Shown in pieces: positions 33,928 to 42,166 of a stretch of 64,000 nt of DNA. How positions within the stretch are numbered: position 1 is the stretch's first letter; each line of letters opens with the position of its first letter. The stretch is from Candidatus Bipolaricaulis sibiricus. GTDB taxonomy: Bacteria > Bipolaricaulota > Bipolaricaulia > Bipolaricaulales > Bipolaricaulaceae. The notes beneath the pieces are model-generated. The model was not told the DNA's origin. It did no database searches and was given only the letters and a program-made list of their open reading frames with translations. A program made the translations under genes and the position numbers. The DNA lies in assembly GCA_004102645.1 (NCBI GenBank), contig CP034928.1, forward strand, positions 1,612,001 to 1,676,000. Direction: 5' to 3'.

Positions 33928-34617
33928 CTAGATCAGAGCTTGATCGAGCGCCCAATCGAACATCCGGGGGGTGAGGCGGCCGGTCTGGGTGTTCTGTCGC
34001 GAGGGGTGGTAGGAGGCGACGAGCGCGGGAAACGCGGTGCCCGGTTCGTGGCGTGCAGCGTGAGCGAACCTGGGCGCAGCGATCGTTCCACCGAGCGACC
34101 GCAGGACCCCAACACACCCGTCGAACGCGATCTTCCCGAGGGCGAGCACGGTTCGAACGTCTGACAGAACGGCCAGCTCATGAACCAGGTACGGCAGACA
34201 GCTCCGGATCTCCTGACCTGAGGGCCGGTTCCTCGGTGGGGCGCAGCGGACAACCGCGGTCAGGTACACGCCGCGCAGTCTCAGGCCATCGTCCCTGCAG
34301 CTCGACGTCGGCTGGTTGGCAAGCCCCGCCCGATGGAGGGCGCTCACCAGAAAGTCGCCCGCGCCCCGCGGCCCATCGCCGGTGAACATTCGCCCCGTAC
34401 GGTTCGCACCGTGGGCAGCGGGGGCTAGACCCACGATGAGCAGACGTGCCCCCGGATCGCCGAACCCGGGAACCGGACGGCTCCAGTAGGTCTCCGTACG
34501 GTAGGCGGGGCGCTTGACCCGAGCGACCTCTTCCCGGTGGGAGACAAGCCGAGGACAACGCCGACAGTCGACCACCCGTTTGTCGAGATGAGCGAGAGCT
34601 AGTTCCCGATCGTCCAC
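33928..34617 (-). CDS. Type 5 uracil-DNA glycosylase (UDGb)
   Basis: A 229-residue Fe-S uracil-DNA glycosylase of family 5, common in thermophiles, which removes uracil and other deaminated bases. Motifs: an N-terminal Fe-S Cys pair, CRRCPRL, near residue 18; motif 1, GLAPAAHGANRTGRMFTGD (about 63-81); a further Cys, VVRCAPPRNRP; FeS-associated CLPYL; ALGKIAF; and motif 2, ASYHPSRQNTQTG near 206. The Ala in GLAPAA, where other UDG families have a catalytic Asp or Asn, is typical of UDGb. It overlaps the upstream WD40 gene stop by 19 bases and converges on comEC. Confidence 0.95.
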   Translation of the reverse strand: MDDRELALAHLDKRVVDCRRCPRLVSHREEVARVKRPAYRTETYWSRPVPGFGDPGARLLIVGLAPAAHGANRTGRMFTGDGPRGAGDFLVSALHRAGLANQPTSSCRDDGLRLRGVYLTAVVRCAPPRNRPSGQEIRSCLPYLVHELAVLSDVRTVLALGKIAFDGCVGVLRSLGGTIAAPRFAHAARHEPGTAFPALVASYHPSRQNTQTGRLTPRMFDWALDQALI

Positions 34618-35588
34618 AATCGGATCGTGTTGTCGCGCGAGGTCGTCACCACCCGAGCTCCGTCGGGAAAGACGATGAGACCCCAGATGCTGTCGCTATG
34701 CCCGGCGTGCTCGGAGACCATCGCCCGCGAGCCAACATCCCACACCTCCAACCGGTTCGAGAACCCACCGCAGAAGATTCGCTTACCGTCGGGAGAGAAG
34801 GCCATCACGTACAATGAACTCGCTCGCCCGCCACTGACCCTCTCCGCACGCAGCCGCACCGCCTCCTCCCAGGTGTCGGTGCGGTAGAGGCGGATCTCTC
34901 CAGGGTTGTTGACGCACCCCAGGAACTGCCCATCGGGGGAAAACGTGACGAAGTACACGTTGATGCCGGCTTGGATCGGATCCCTACGCAGGCGCAACGA
35001 GTCCACGTCCCAGATCCGCACGTACCCATCGCATCCGCTCGTGGCCAGCGTGCGGCTGTCGGGGGAGAAGGTCACGCACCGCACCCACCCCATGTGTGCC
35101 CGGTCCTTGTTCTCGGCATCCACGAGTCGGGGCTCGATGAACAACCCGACCTCGATCCATGTCGCGGTATCCCACAGGCGGACCGTGCCGTCGAACGCCC
35201 CCGACGCCAGAAGCGTCCCGTCGGGCGAGAAAGCCACCGACCACACAGAGAACCGGTGCGCGTATTTCTTGAACACGAGCTGCCCCGAGGCGATCTCCCA
35301 CACGATGAGATGGCCGTCCTTGTCGCCCGCGGCGACGAACCGGCCGTTGGGAGACACAGCAAGCGAGACGACGAACGCCTCTGCTCCTCGCAGCGACTGA
35401 ACGACCCGGCTCGGGCTCGCCCACGACCGGATTTCGACGGTGCGTCCCTGCCCCACGGCGAACGTGTCCGCGCCCACCCGCGCCAAGGCGTGTTCGTCGA
35501 ACGGCCCTTCGATCCCACCCTGGGCAGCCGCCGTGATCCCAAACGCCCCGCACACAGTCAAGACCGAGACCGCCACCCATCGCATCAT
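34599..35588 (-). CDS. Secreted WD40-repeat protein
   Basis: A 329-residue protein with a signal peptide (RWVAVSVLTVCGAFGITAAA) and about six to seven WD40 blades. These are visible as recurring VAFSPDGTLLASGAFDGTVR and VRLWDT, and similar phrases such as VTFSPDSRTLATSGCDGYVR and IRLWTIGN at the end. It probably folds as one seven-bladed propeller used for protein binding outside the cytoplasmic membrane. Function unknown. Start: the first of two ATG codons (35588), with AGGAGG six bases upstream. The next gene downstream is the uracil-DNA glycosylase, overlapping by 19 bases; no functional link is obvious. Confidence 0.88.
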   Translation of the reverse strand: MMRWVAVSVLTVCGAFGITAAAQGGIEGPFDEHALARVGADTFAVGQGRTVEIRSWASPSRVVQSLRGAEAFVVSLAVSPNGRFVAAGDKDGHLIVWEIASGQLVFKKYAHRFSVWSVAFSPDGTLLASGAFDGTVRLWDTATWIEVGLFIEPRLVDAENKDRAHMGWVRCVTFSPDSRTLATSGCDGYVRIWDVDSLRLRRDPIQAGINVYFVTFSPDGQFLGCVNNPGEIRLYRTDTWEEAVRLRAERVSGGRASSLYVMAFSPDGKRIFCGGFSNRLEVWDVGSRAMVSEHAGHSDSIWGLIVFPDGARVVTTSRDNTIRLWTIGN

Positions 35589-35651
35589 CGCTGGCCTCCT
35601 AGGAGGCCATCCTACCCCATCCACACCAGATCCGGCTACCATCATCGGGCG

Positions 35652-36713
35652 ATGGACCGCACGCTGGCCTGGGTGGGCCTGAACCTGCTCCCGTCCCTCA
35701 CCCCGCGCCGCCGGGACCTCCTGGTGCGGAGGTGCGGAGGCCCGGTGGAGGGATGGCAGTGCCTGGAGGGACCCCTCCCCGACGATCTCCAGGAGGCGAT
35801 CGGCGCCAAGGTTCTCTCCGAGTACAGGAGTGCCGATCCGGAACGGGAGCTGGACCCGGCACGCCGCCGTGGGGCGCGGGTGATCACGGTGGACGACGCC
35901 GACTATCCCCCACCCCTGCGCGCCATCCCTGCAGCCCCACCAGTTCTCTACGTGCTCGGGAGCTGGGAGCCCGCCGATGTCCGGGCGGTGGCGGTCGTCG
36001 GCACCCGCCGATGCACGAGCTACGGGCGGCTCGTGGCGCGGAAGCTGGGGGCAGAGCTGGCCGCTCGCGGTGTCACCGTTGTGTCGGGACTCGCCCCGGG
36101 GATCGATGCCGCAGCCCACGATGGAGCGTTGACCGCTGGACGCACGGTGGCTGTCCTCGGGACCGGCTTGGGGAACCCGTACCCAGCAGGGAGCGAAGGG
36201 CGGATCGAGGGGATCGCTTCCCGCGGGGCCGTCATATCCGAGTTCCCCTGGACCACACGCGGATCGCAGTGGACGTTCCCCCGTCGAAACCGCATCATCG
36301 CTGGCCTGTCCCAACTCGTGGTCGTGGTAGAGGCGCCAGAGCGATCAGGCGCTCTCATCACGGTGGACTACGCCCTCGCTCAGGGCAAGGACGTCCTCGC
36401 CGTACCAGGCCCCATCACGTCCGAGGCCTCGATGGGCTCGAACCGGCTGATCCAAGATGGGGCTAGACCCGTTCTCTGCGCTGGGGACATCTTGTCCGAG
36501 CTGGGGATGCCATCGTTGCCCCTTGCCTCCCCGCCGGCCCTCAAGCCCGAGGCCCAACGGGTGTACGACCTCCTGTCCCACGAGCCCCTCGACCCATCCG
36601 AGATGGTTGCCCAAACAGGCCTGTCACACGCAACGGTCGCCCGGATCTTGCTCGACCTCGTCCTGTCCGGGCACGTCCACGAGCTGCCAGGCCGCAAGTA
36701 CGTTCGGGCGTGA
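35652..36713 (+). CDS. dprA: DNA-processing protein DprA
   Basis: A 353-residue protein that binds incoming single-stranded DNA and loads RecA during transformation. The N-terminal helical/HhH part is weak. The Rossmann-like DprA core (about 75-285) has ADYPPPLRAIPAAPPVLYVLG, VAVVGTRRCTSYGRLVARKL, TVVSGLAPGIDAAAHDGAL, AVLGTGLGNPYP, SQWTFPRRNRIIAGLSQLVV and GSNRLIQDGARPV. A C-terminal winged-helix domain follows (LDPSEMVAQTGLSHATVARIL). Start: ATG at 35652, divergent from the WD40 gene by 63 bases. With comEC it points to a transformation capacity. Confidence 0.96.
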   Translation: MDRTLAWVGLNLLPSLTPRRRDLLVRRCGGPVEGWQCLEGPLPDDLQEAIGAKVLSEYRSADPERELDPARRRGARVITVDDADYPPPLRAIPAAPPVLYVLGSWEPADVRAVAVVGTRRCTSYGRLVARKLGAELAARGVTVVSGLAPGIDAAAHDGALTAGRTVAVLGTGLGNPYPAGSEGRIEGIASRGAVISEFPWTTRGSQWTFPRRNRIIAGLSQLVVVVEAPERSGALITVDYALAQGKDVLAVPGPITSEASMGSNRLIQDGARPVLCAGDILSELGMPSLPLASPPALKPEAQRVYDLLSHEPLDPSEMVAQTGLSHATVARILLDLVLSGHVHELPGRKYVRA

Positions 36714-36752
36714 AGTGTAGTGTATGTTACAGATCAGGAGCGAATTCCTCGT

Positions 36753-36793
36753 TATACTCCTCCCGGCTGTCCCACGGGAGACGCCCCCGTGGG
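36753..36793 (+). promoter_or_regulatory. Possible promoter and leader hairpin of the VWA/RTX gene
   Basis: TATACT at 36753-36758 is a good -10 element; no strong -35 is seen. An 8-bp stem, CCCACGGG / CCCGTGGG, follows at 36771-36778 and 36786-36793 in the leader. The leader then runs to the AAGGGAGG ribosome-binding site before the ATG at 36846. Confidence 0.35.
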
Positions 36794-36845
36794 GCGCTTG
36801 CGATGGACAACTGAGGAGCCATGAGATGAACCAAGGGAGGCGACG

Positions 36846-38954
36846 ATGAGGAAAACCCTGTTGTTCGTGGTATGGTGTGCCCTCGCTCTGACGGCGTGGG
36901 CGGCCCCGCAGCGGCTGGCGTTCATCCTTGACGCATCGGACTCGATGAACATCGGCCTTGACGGCGGCCCCACCCGGTTCGCGTGGGCCAAGGAGGCCTT
37001 GACGTTGGTTCTAGACGACCTCTCGGACGAGACGTCGTTTGCGGTCGCGGTGTTCGGCCACCGGATACCGAAGACGCAGGAGCCAGCAACGTGCCGTGAC
37101 ATCGAACTCATCGCGTCCTTGGGAACCTACGGCGCAGTGGATCGCGCCGTACTCAAGGCCACGATCGCCAACCTGGTTGCGATGGGGAAGACCCCGCTCG
37201 CCGAGTCGCTCCGATTCATTGCAGGAAGAGTCCCCGCACCGGCGCGCATTGTTCTGCTTACCGACGGAGGGGAGACGTGCGGGGGAGACCCGGTCGCGGA
37301 GGCGCGGCGCCTGTGCGCGTTGGGGTACACGGTAGATGTGGTTGGCTTGGCCCTCACCCCCGCTGATGAGCAGGCACTCCGCGCGATCGCTGCAGCGGGG
37401 TGTGGCCAGTTTATCGTCGTAGCAGAACCGAAAGATCTTGTTCCGTTGTTCCGTGAATTTGTGATCCCGACGCCTCCGATTCCGGCGCCAACGATTCCGC
37501 ACTGCCTCGCCACGTACAAGGTTGACCCCGCCATCGTCGCCCTGCTCCTGAAGCATCTTCCCTATGCACCATGCACGGACCCGATGTGGCACGTGATCCT
37601 GTGCTTCCTCGAGCAGAACCCACCCGCCAAGATCATCGTCGGAACTGAAGGTGATGACGTCCTGTTCGGAACGCCGGGCAACGACCTGATCCTCGGCCTG
37701 GGTGGCGACGATCAGATCTTCGGGTTCGCCGGGAACGATCTCCTCATCGGCGGCCCGGGGAACGACCTCATCCAGGGAGGCGATGGCGACGACCTCATTC
37801 TGGGTGGACCAGGCAATGACCTCCTGTTCGGCGGTGCCGGCGACGACATGATCTACGGTGAGGATGGCGACGACCGGATCGAGGGCGAGGCCGGGAACGA
37901 CAAGCTGTTCGGCGGTCCGGGCAACGACATCATCCTCGGCGGTCCTGGCTGCAACGTGATCGACGGTGGCCCCGGGAAGAACTTCATCTACGATGAGGGA
38001 ACGTGCGCCCCGCGGCCACTGGCTCCCGACTGCACGCCAGTCTGCGCGCCGCCTGTTCCCGCGACACCGAAGCCGACCATCTCCCCCACCTGCCAGGTCG
38101 CCCCGGAGATCAAGACGGTCGTCGAAGGAGGAAGCATTGTCCTGCGCGCAATCGTTCACGATCCCGACGGGGACCCGGTCCGGGTAACGTGGTCGGCTCC
38201 CAAGGGCCATTTCTCCGATCCACACGCGTTCGAGCCCACGTACTACGCGCCGTGGGTCAAGTCGTGCGATGGCGAACGGATCGAGATCACCCTCACAGCG
38301 GTCGACGCTTGCGGCGCGCAGGCAGTGGATAAGCTCGTTCTCCACGTGCTCAACGTGAACCATCCGCCAGTGGTGGACGCCGGGCCGGATCTCGCGGTGG
38401 ACGAGGGCGGCAAGATCAGGCTCCTTGCCTCGGCCTGTGACCCTGACGACGATGCGTTGTCCTTCCTCTGGACGATTGGTTGTGGCCGCGGATCGCTCGA
38501 CAACCCGCGGGCCCTTCAGCCGATCTACACAGCCCCGCTCACCTCGCGGTGTGAGGGAGAGACGGTCGAGCTCACCCTCACCGTGACCGACGCCTGCGGT
38601 GCGGTGGCCCAGGACACGGTGCGGATCCACGTGCGAAACCTGAACAAGCCGCCGTGGGCTGATGCCGGGCCCGACCTCCAGGTACCCGAGAAGGCGCAGA
38701 TCATGATCCTCGGCCAGGCCGGGGACCCCGACGGCGAGAAGCTCACCGTCACCTGGTGGGCGAGCGCGGGGACCCTTCTCAACGCCGACACCCTGTGCCC
38801 GATCTTCGTCGCTCCCGAGGTCGAGGGCTGTGACCACATGCTGGTTACGGTCACCCTGTGCGTCATGGATCCGTGCGGCGCTGTCGCCCAGGACTCGCTT
38901 GTGATCAAGGTCCTCAACGTGAACCGGCCGCCGCAGGTCAAGGCAGATCCGTAG
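36846..38954 (+). CDS. Secreted VWA protein with RTX-like calcium-binding repeats and three Ig/PKD-like domains
   Basis: A 702-residue exported protein. Signal peptide: RKTLLFVVWCALALTAWA. VWA domain (about 22-205) with the MIDAS motif ILDASDSM (DxSxS) and TDGGETCGG. A 120-residue block at about nt 37640-37990 has at least a dozen GGxGxDxxx nonapeptides (GPGNDLILGG-like), the calcium-binding beta-roll of RTX proteins. Three homologous domains follow from about nt 38080 to the end, each with an Asp-Pro-Asp-(Gly/Asp) turn (DPDGDPVRVTW, DPDDDALSFLW, DPDGEKLTVTW) and a closing TLTVTDACGAVAQDTVRIHV-type strand. There is no membrane anchor. It probably acts at the cell surface in adhesion or metal-dependent binding. 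A strong terminator follows. Confidence 0.85.
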   Translation: MRKTLLFVVWCALALTAWAAPQRLAFILDASDSMNIGLDGGPTRFAWAKEALTLVLDDLSDETSFAVAVFGHRIPKTQEPATCRDIELIASLGTYGAVDRAVLKATIANLVAMGKTPLAESLRFIAGRVPAPARIVLLTDGGETCGGDPVAEARRLCALGYTVDVVGLALTPADEQALRAIAAAGCGQFIVVAEPKDLVPLFREFVIPTPPIPAPTIPHCLATYKVDPAIVALLLKHLPYAPCTDPMWHVILCFLEQNPPAKIIVGTEGDDVLFGTPGNDLILGLGGDDQIFGFAGNDLLIGGPGNDLIQGGDGDDLILGGPGNDLLFGGAGDDMIYGEDGDDRIEGEAGNDKLFGGPGNDIILGGPGCNVIDGGPGKNFIYDEGTCAPRPLAPDCTPVCAPPVPATPKPTISPTCQVAPEIKTVVEGGSIVLRAIVHDPDGDPVRVTWSAPKGHFSDPHAFEPTYYAPWVKSCDGERIEITLTAVDACGAQAVDKLVLHVLNVNHPPVVDAGPDLAVDEGGKIRLLASACDPDDDALSFLWTIGCGRGSLDNPRALQPIYTAPLTSRCEGETVELTLTVTDACGAVAQDTVRIHVRNLNKPPWADAGPDLQVPEKAQIMILGQAGDPDGEKLTVTWWASAGTLLNADTLCPIFVAPEVEGCDHMLVTVTLCVMDPCGAVAQDSLVIKVLNVNRPPQVKADP

Positions 38955-38979
38955 GACCACGCACTCCTGGTGACCAAGG

Positions 38980-39008
38980 ACGGGGCCGCCCCCAGGCGGC
39001 CCCGTTTC
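38980..39008. terminator. Rho-independent terminator between converging genes
   Basis: An 11-bp GC stem, ACGGGGCCGCC / GGCGGCCCCGT, with a short C-rich loop, followed on the plus strand by TTTCTT. It ends the VWA/RTX gene and could also serve the converging DUF4282 gene. Nearly the same stem recurs at 45344-45370. Confidence 0.75.
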
Positions 39009-39031
39009 TTGGTTCAGGCACCCGGCGACGA

Positions 39032-39304
39032 TCAGCCCTTGCCCAGCCTATCCCTGATCTCGCCCAGCGTGTCGAGAATCCGAAACACCACGATGAGCAG
39101 CTCGCACCAGATGCGCACGCCGAGGGGCCCCAAGAGGATGACCAGGATTCCCGTGAGTACTGTCGTGCCGCCGCCGTACGTCGCCGATGCACCGCTGACG
39201 ATGCTGACCAGCCCGACGATCACACAGGCGACGATGCCAACCCAGAAGATCACCTGGATCGCAACGGGGGTGATCATCTTCCGAAACGATAGATAGTCCT
39301 GCAT
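39032..39304 (-). CDS. DUF4282 membrane protein
   Basis: A 90-residue protein with two transmembrane helices (about 15-37 and 48-70) separated by a short polar loop and ending in a basic tail. MQDYLSFRKMITPVAIQVIF and the second-helix block VRIWCELLIVVFRILDTLGE match the DUF4282 family of small bacterial membrane proteins of unknown role. Start: ATG at 39304 with AAAGGAGG upstream. It is co-directional with the lipoate operon but separated by 36 bases from the DUF501 gene, so it could be that operon's last member. Confidence 0.85.
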   Translation of the reverse strand: MQDYLSFRKMITPVAIQVIFWVGIVACVIVGLVSIVSGASATYGGGTTVLTGILVILLGPLGVRIWCELLIVVFRILDTLGEIRDRLGKG

Positions 39305-39340
39305 GTGTGCCTCCTTTGGCCGGAGTATAGGAACCCGGAT

Positions 39341-39916
39341 CTAGGGGAGACAACTCGACGCCGGGATGTCGGTGAGTCCCTCCGCGCACATGATCCGCTG
39401 CGGCGGACAGAACAGGGCCGGCAGCTCGGCGGCCACGGACTCCCCGATCGGGTTCCCTCCCCGCGCAAGAAAGTGGGCCAGATGCGCATGGAGGCACTTC
39501 ACGCGCTGCCTGTTGCTCAGCCCGGCGATCCCCGTCTGCAGCCGGTCGAGAGCCCCGACCTTCCCGAGAAAACCCCGTTCTTCGGGCGACAGAAGGGCGG
39601 CTCGTTCCCGTCGGTAGCTCTCGTGCGCCTCCGCGTACCGACAGACGAGGTCAGGCTGCACCGCCAGGAGATCCTCGTACCTCCGCACCCCGCCTCCGGA
39701 TTCCACACGCGCCACCTCGGCTGTCAGGTACGGGCACGATAGCCAGAACAGGGTCGGGAACACCCCGAACTCCGCTCCCTGGCGGTGGAGGGGGTGAGTG
39801 AGGATCACCTGAGGGTAGCCGTAGGGACAGCGGTGTGCCACGGCGACGGCACCCGTCGGAGGCCGCCCGATCTGTCGCTCGACAACCCTGCGATCCGCGG
39901 GAGAAAGCACGTTCAA
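39341..39916 (-). CDS. DUF501 family protein
   Basis: A 191-residue protein of the DUF501 family: VERQIGRPPTGAVAVAHRCP, then YGYPQVILTHPL, FPTLFWLSCPYL and RVKCLHAHLAHFLARGGNPI are family hallmarks. The conserved Cys and His residues (CP, CLHAH) suggest metal or redox chemistry, but no function is established. I chose the TTG at 39916, which overlaps the lplA stop as TTGA; a GTG at 39910 is the alternative. Last clear gene of the lipoate operon. Confidence 0.85.
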   Translation of the reverse strand: MNVLSPADRRVVERQIGRPPTGAVAVAHRCPYGYPQVILTHPLHRQGAEFGVFPTLFWLSCPYLTAEVARVESGGGVRRYEDLLAVQPDLVCRYAEAHESYRRERAALLSPEERGFLGKVGALDRLQTGIAGLSNRQRVKCLHAHLAHFLARGGNPIGESVAAELPALFCPPQRIMCAEGLTDIPASSCLP

Positions 39917-40635
39917 CCCGCTCCGCGGGCGGAAGCCAGGCGGATGTCCGCCAGCGCCCACTCGTGCAGAGAGATCGTCTCCATACCGGCCCGCCCTAGC
40001 GGGCGAAACGCAGCCAGAATGGTTCGTACTCCCTCTTCGATCGGGACCGCACGGCCGATGAGGGACCCCAGGTCGCCCACCACAGCCGGTCTCGAGGCGA
40101 CACCGCGCGGGGAATAGCCCGGACGCAGGGCAAGGAGAAGCGTGTCCATTGGAATCACGTCCGCCGCGAGAATGAGCGTTCCGTGGTGAAGAACAGCCCG
40201 TCGACGCAGCTGCGCTGACCCGGAGATCTTGCGGTCTCCGGCGAACACGGCTCCATCGCGCGCATCCACCGGCAGACCCAGACGACGACGTACGGTCTGA
40301 GCGAGGTGGTCTGTGATTAGATCCTGGGACTCCCGCACAGAAGTCCATGGATCGACAAGCGGGAGGCAAAGACTGAAGTTGAGGTTTCCGGGGTGATGGT
40401 AGACGGCACCGCCTCCCGACGACCGCTGCAGCACAGGGATCCTGAACTCTTTGCAGGCGGTGAGATCGGCTTCGTCCTCGATGCGCTGTCCGCGTCCCAC
40501 GACCACGCACCGGGGGTTGCGCCAGATGCGCAGCGTGGGGGGCGAATTCCCGCACGCCACCGCGGAGAGGATCGCCTCGTCCAAAGCAAGGTTGAGCGCG
40601 GGATCGCGGTAGGGGAGGTCGAGAAGGATCCTCAT
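39913..40635 (-). CDS. lplA: Lipoate-protein ligase A family protein
   Basis: A 240-residue enzyme that attaches lipoate or octanoate to lipoyl domains by an adenylate intermediate. Motifs: ALDEAILSAV, RIWRNPRCVVVGRGQ, the conserved RSSGGGAVYHHPGNLNFSL, and the Lys-containing DGAVFAGDRKISGSAQLRRR with VLHHGTLIL. It lacks an obvious C-terminal accessory domain, the form seen in LplA1/LipM-like proteins, so octanoyl transfer (LipM-like) is an alternative. It overlaps lipA by 4 bases and the DUF501 gene by 4 bases. Confidence 0.9.
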   Translation of the reverse strand: MRILLDLPYRDPALNLALDEAILSAVACGNSPPTLRIWRNPRCVVVGRGQRIEDEADLTACKEFRIPVLQRSSGGGAVYHHPGNLNFSLCLPLVDPWTSVRESQDLITDHLAQTVRRRLGLPVDARDGAVFAGDRKISGSAQLRRRAVLHHGTLILAADVIPMDTLLLALRPGYSPRGVASRPAVVGDLGSLIGRAVPIEEGVRTILAAFRPLGRAGMETISLHEWALADIRLASARGAG

Positions 40636-41498
40636 CGCAGCGCCGCGTACGCTTCGGCGGCCCGGAACGAGGTTCGGGCGAACGGTGCCGCTACAACGGC
40701 CCCGAAACCGAGATCGCGCGCCCGGTCTTCCCAGTAGCGGAATTCCTGCGGTGTCACGTAGCGCACCACGGGAACCTGGGCCGGCGTCGGGCGGAGGTAC
40801 TGCCCGAGCACAACCACATCTACCCCCGCCGCCCGCAGGTCGGCGAGGGTTTCTCCGATTTCCGCATCGGTCTCTCCAAGCCCAAGGAGCAACGATGACT
40901 TGGTGACGATCCCCGGCGCGAGCTCCCTGAGGTGTCGCAGAACGTCGAGCGAGGTCACGTAGCTGGCGCGGGAATCCCGGACGGACAGACTCAACCGCTC
41001 CACGGTCTCCACGTTATGCCCTACGACGTGAGGACCGGAGCCTACCACCACCCTCAGTGCGTCCCGATCCCCCCCGAAGTCCGGGACCAGCGCCTCTACC
41101 CGTGCCTCGGGCACGACCTCCCGGACACGGCCGATCGTCGCTGCGTAGTGTGACGCCCCGCCATCGGGAAGGTCGTCTCGGTCCACCGACGTAAGAACCA
41201 CGTACCGCAGATGAAGCTCGGACACCGCACGCGCAAGACGGGTCGGCTCCTCCGGGTCGGGAGGCGCGGGCCGGCCGTGACGAACCGCACAGAACCGGCA
41301 GGCACGGGTGCACACGTCGCCGAGGATCATGAACGTCGCCGTGCCGGCCCCCCAGCAGGCGGGAAGGTTGGGGCACCGTGCAGACCGGCACACCGTGTGG
41401 ATCCTGTGCCTGTCCAGAACCTCGTCCACGCGGCGCGCCCCCCCCACGGCGGCCGTGGAGACCTCAACCCTTAACCAGTCAGGCTTTCGCTCATCCAC
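40632..41498 (-). CDS. lipA: Lipoyl synthase
   Basis: A 288-residue radical-SAM enzyme that inserts two sulfurs into protein-bound octanoyl groups. The auxiliary Fe-S cluster site is HTVCRSARCPNLPACW near residue 35, the radical-SAM CxxxCxxC is in GDVCTRACRFCAVRHGRP near 65, and the C-terminal serine ligand is in RTSFRAAEAY. Further blocks: VLTSVDRDDLPDGGASHYAA, GLGETDAEI and GQYLRPTPAQ. Start: ATG at 41498, overlapping lipB by 28 bases. Complete. Confidence 0.97.
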   Translation of the reverse strand: MDERKPDWLRVEVSTAAVGGARRVDEVLDRHRIHTVCRSARCPNLPACWGAGTATFMILGDVCTRACRFCAVRHGRPAPPDPEEPTRLARAVSELHLRYVVLTSVDRDDLPDGGASHYAATIGRVREVVPEARVEALVPDFGGDRDALRVVVGSGPHVVGHNVETVERLSLSVRDSRASYVTSLDVLRHLRELAPGIVTKSSLLLGLGETDAEIGETLADLRAAGVDVVVLGQYLRPTPAQVPVVRYVTPQEFRYWEDRARDLGFGAVVAAPFARTSFRAAEAYAALR

Positions 41499-42166
41499 GC
41501 CGCGATCACCTCCTCGCTAGCCGGGCGGATCTCCTCACCCAACACGTCGGACACCGCTGCCCGCGCGGCTACCCACGCCTCACCCATCGAGACCGGCCGG
41601 TCAAGGGTATCCGCGATCGACACCGCCTTCGCTCCGGCGATCCCGCACGGGATGATCCACTGAAAGCCGTCCGGGTCGAGATCCACGTTCAGGGCGAGCC
41701 CGTGCATTGTGACCCAATCTCGGACATGGATCCCCACCGCGCCGAGCTTGCCCCGCTCGTGCCAGACTCCGGGGAATCCCCTGCGGCGCTCCGCCTCCAC
41801 CCCGAGTGAACGCGCGATGCGGATCATGATCTCCTCGAGGTCGGCCACGTAGCGGTGCAGGTCCTTTCCCCGCCCTCGTAGGTCGAGGATGGGGTACAGG
41901 ACAAGCTGTCCCGGCCCGTGGTACGTGACATCGCCCCCCCGCTCTATCGCGACGATCTCGACGCCGAAGGAGGCGAGCGTCTCGGGGGGAGCGAGGATGT
42001 GTGCCTCAGTTCCCCCTCGCCCAATCGTGATCACGGGATCGTGCTCCAGGGCTAGGACCGTGTCACGAATCCTACCGTCCCGGCGCAGTCGATGAAGATG
42101 GCGCTGAAGCTTCAGGGCCAACCCGTAGCGGACTCGGCCGAGATCAGCGTAGAGAAAAGAGCTCAC
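41471..42166 (-). CDS. lipB: Octanoyl-(acyl-carrier protein):protein N-octanoyltransferase
   Basis: A 231-residue enzyme that moves octanoate from ACP to a lipoyl domain as the first step of lipoate synthesis. Motifs: DPVITIGRGGTEAHIL, ERGGDVTYHGPGQLVLYPIL (conserved GG-x-x-T-x-HGPGQ), the Lys in GVWHERGKLGAVGIHVRDWV, HGLALNVD and the active-site Cys in IIPCGIAGAKAVSI. Start: ATG at 42166, overlapping the stop of the lipoyl-domain gene as ATGA. Confidence 0.97.
   Translation of the reverse strand: MSSFLYADLGRVRYGLALKLQRHLHRLRRDGRIRDTVLALEHDPVITIGRGGTEAHILAPPETLASFGVEIVAIERGGDVTYHGPGQLVLYPILDLRGRGKDLHRYVADLEEIMIRIARSLGVEAERRRGFPGVWHERGKLGAVGIHVRDWVTMHGLALNVDLDPDGFQWIIPCGIAGAKAVSIADTLDRPVSMGEAWVAARAAVSDVLGEEIRPASEEVIAAWMSESLTG

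Noticed and set aside
32294-34117. A minus-strand frame of 607 codons opposite comEC
   Set aside because: Low-complexity Arg/Pro/Glu composition and no domain; comEC motifs on the plus strand are unambiguous.
37640-37990. Short regular DNA repeats that might suggest a CRISPR or satellite array
   Set aside because: The periodicity is 27 bases in frame and encodes GGxGxDxxx nonapeptides, with no conserved direct-repeat/spacer structure.
37011-38960. A 649-codon open frame antisense to the VWA/RTX gene
   Set aside because: It mirrors the repetitive, GC-rich sense gene, has low-complexity His/Arg/Val-rich composition, no ribosome site and no recognisable domain; the sense strand has a signal peptide and clear domains.
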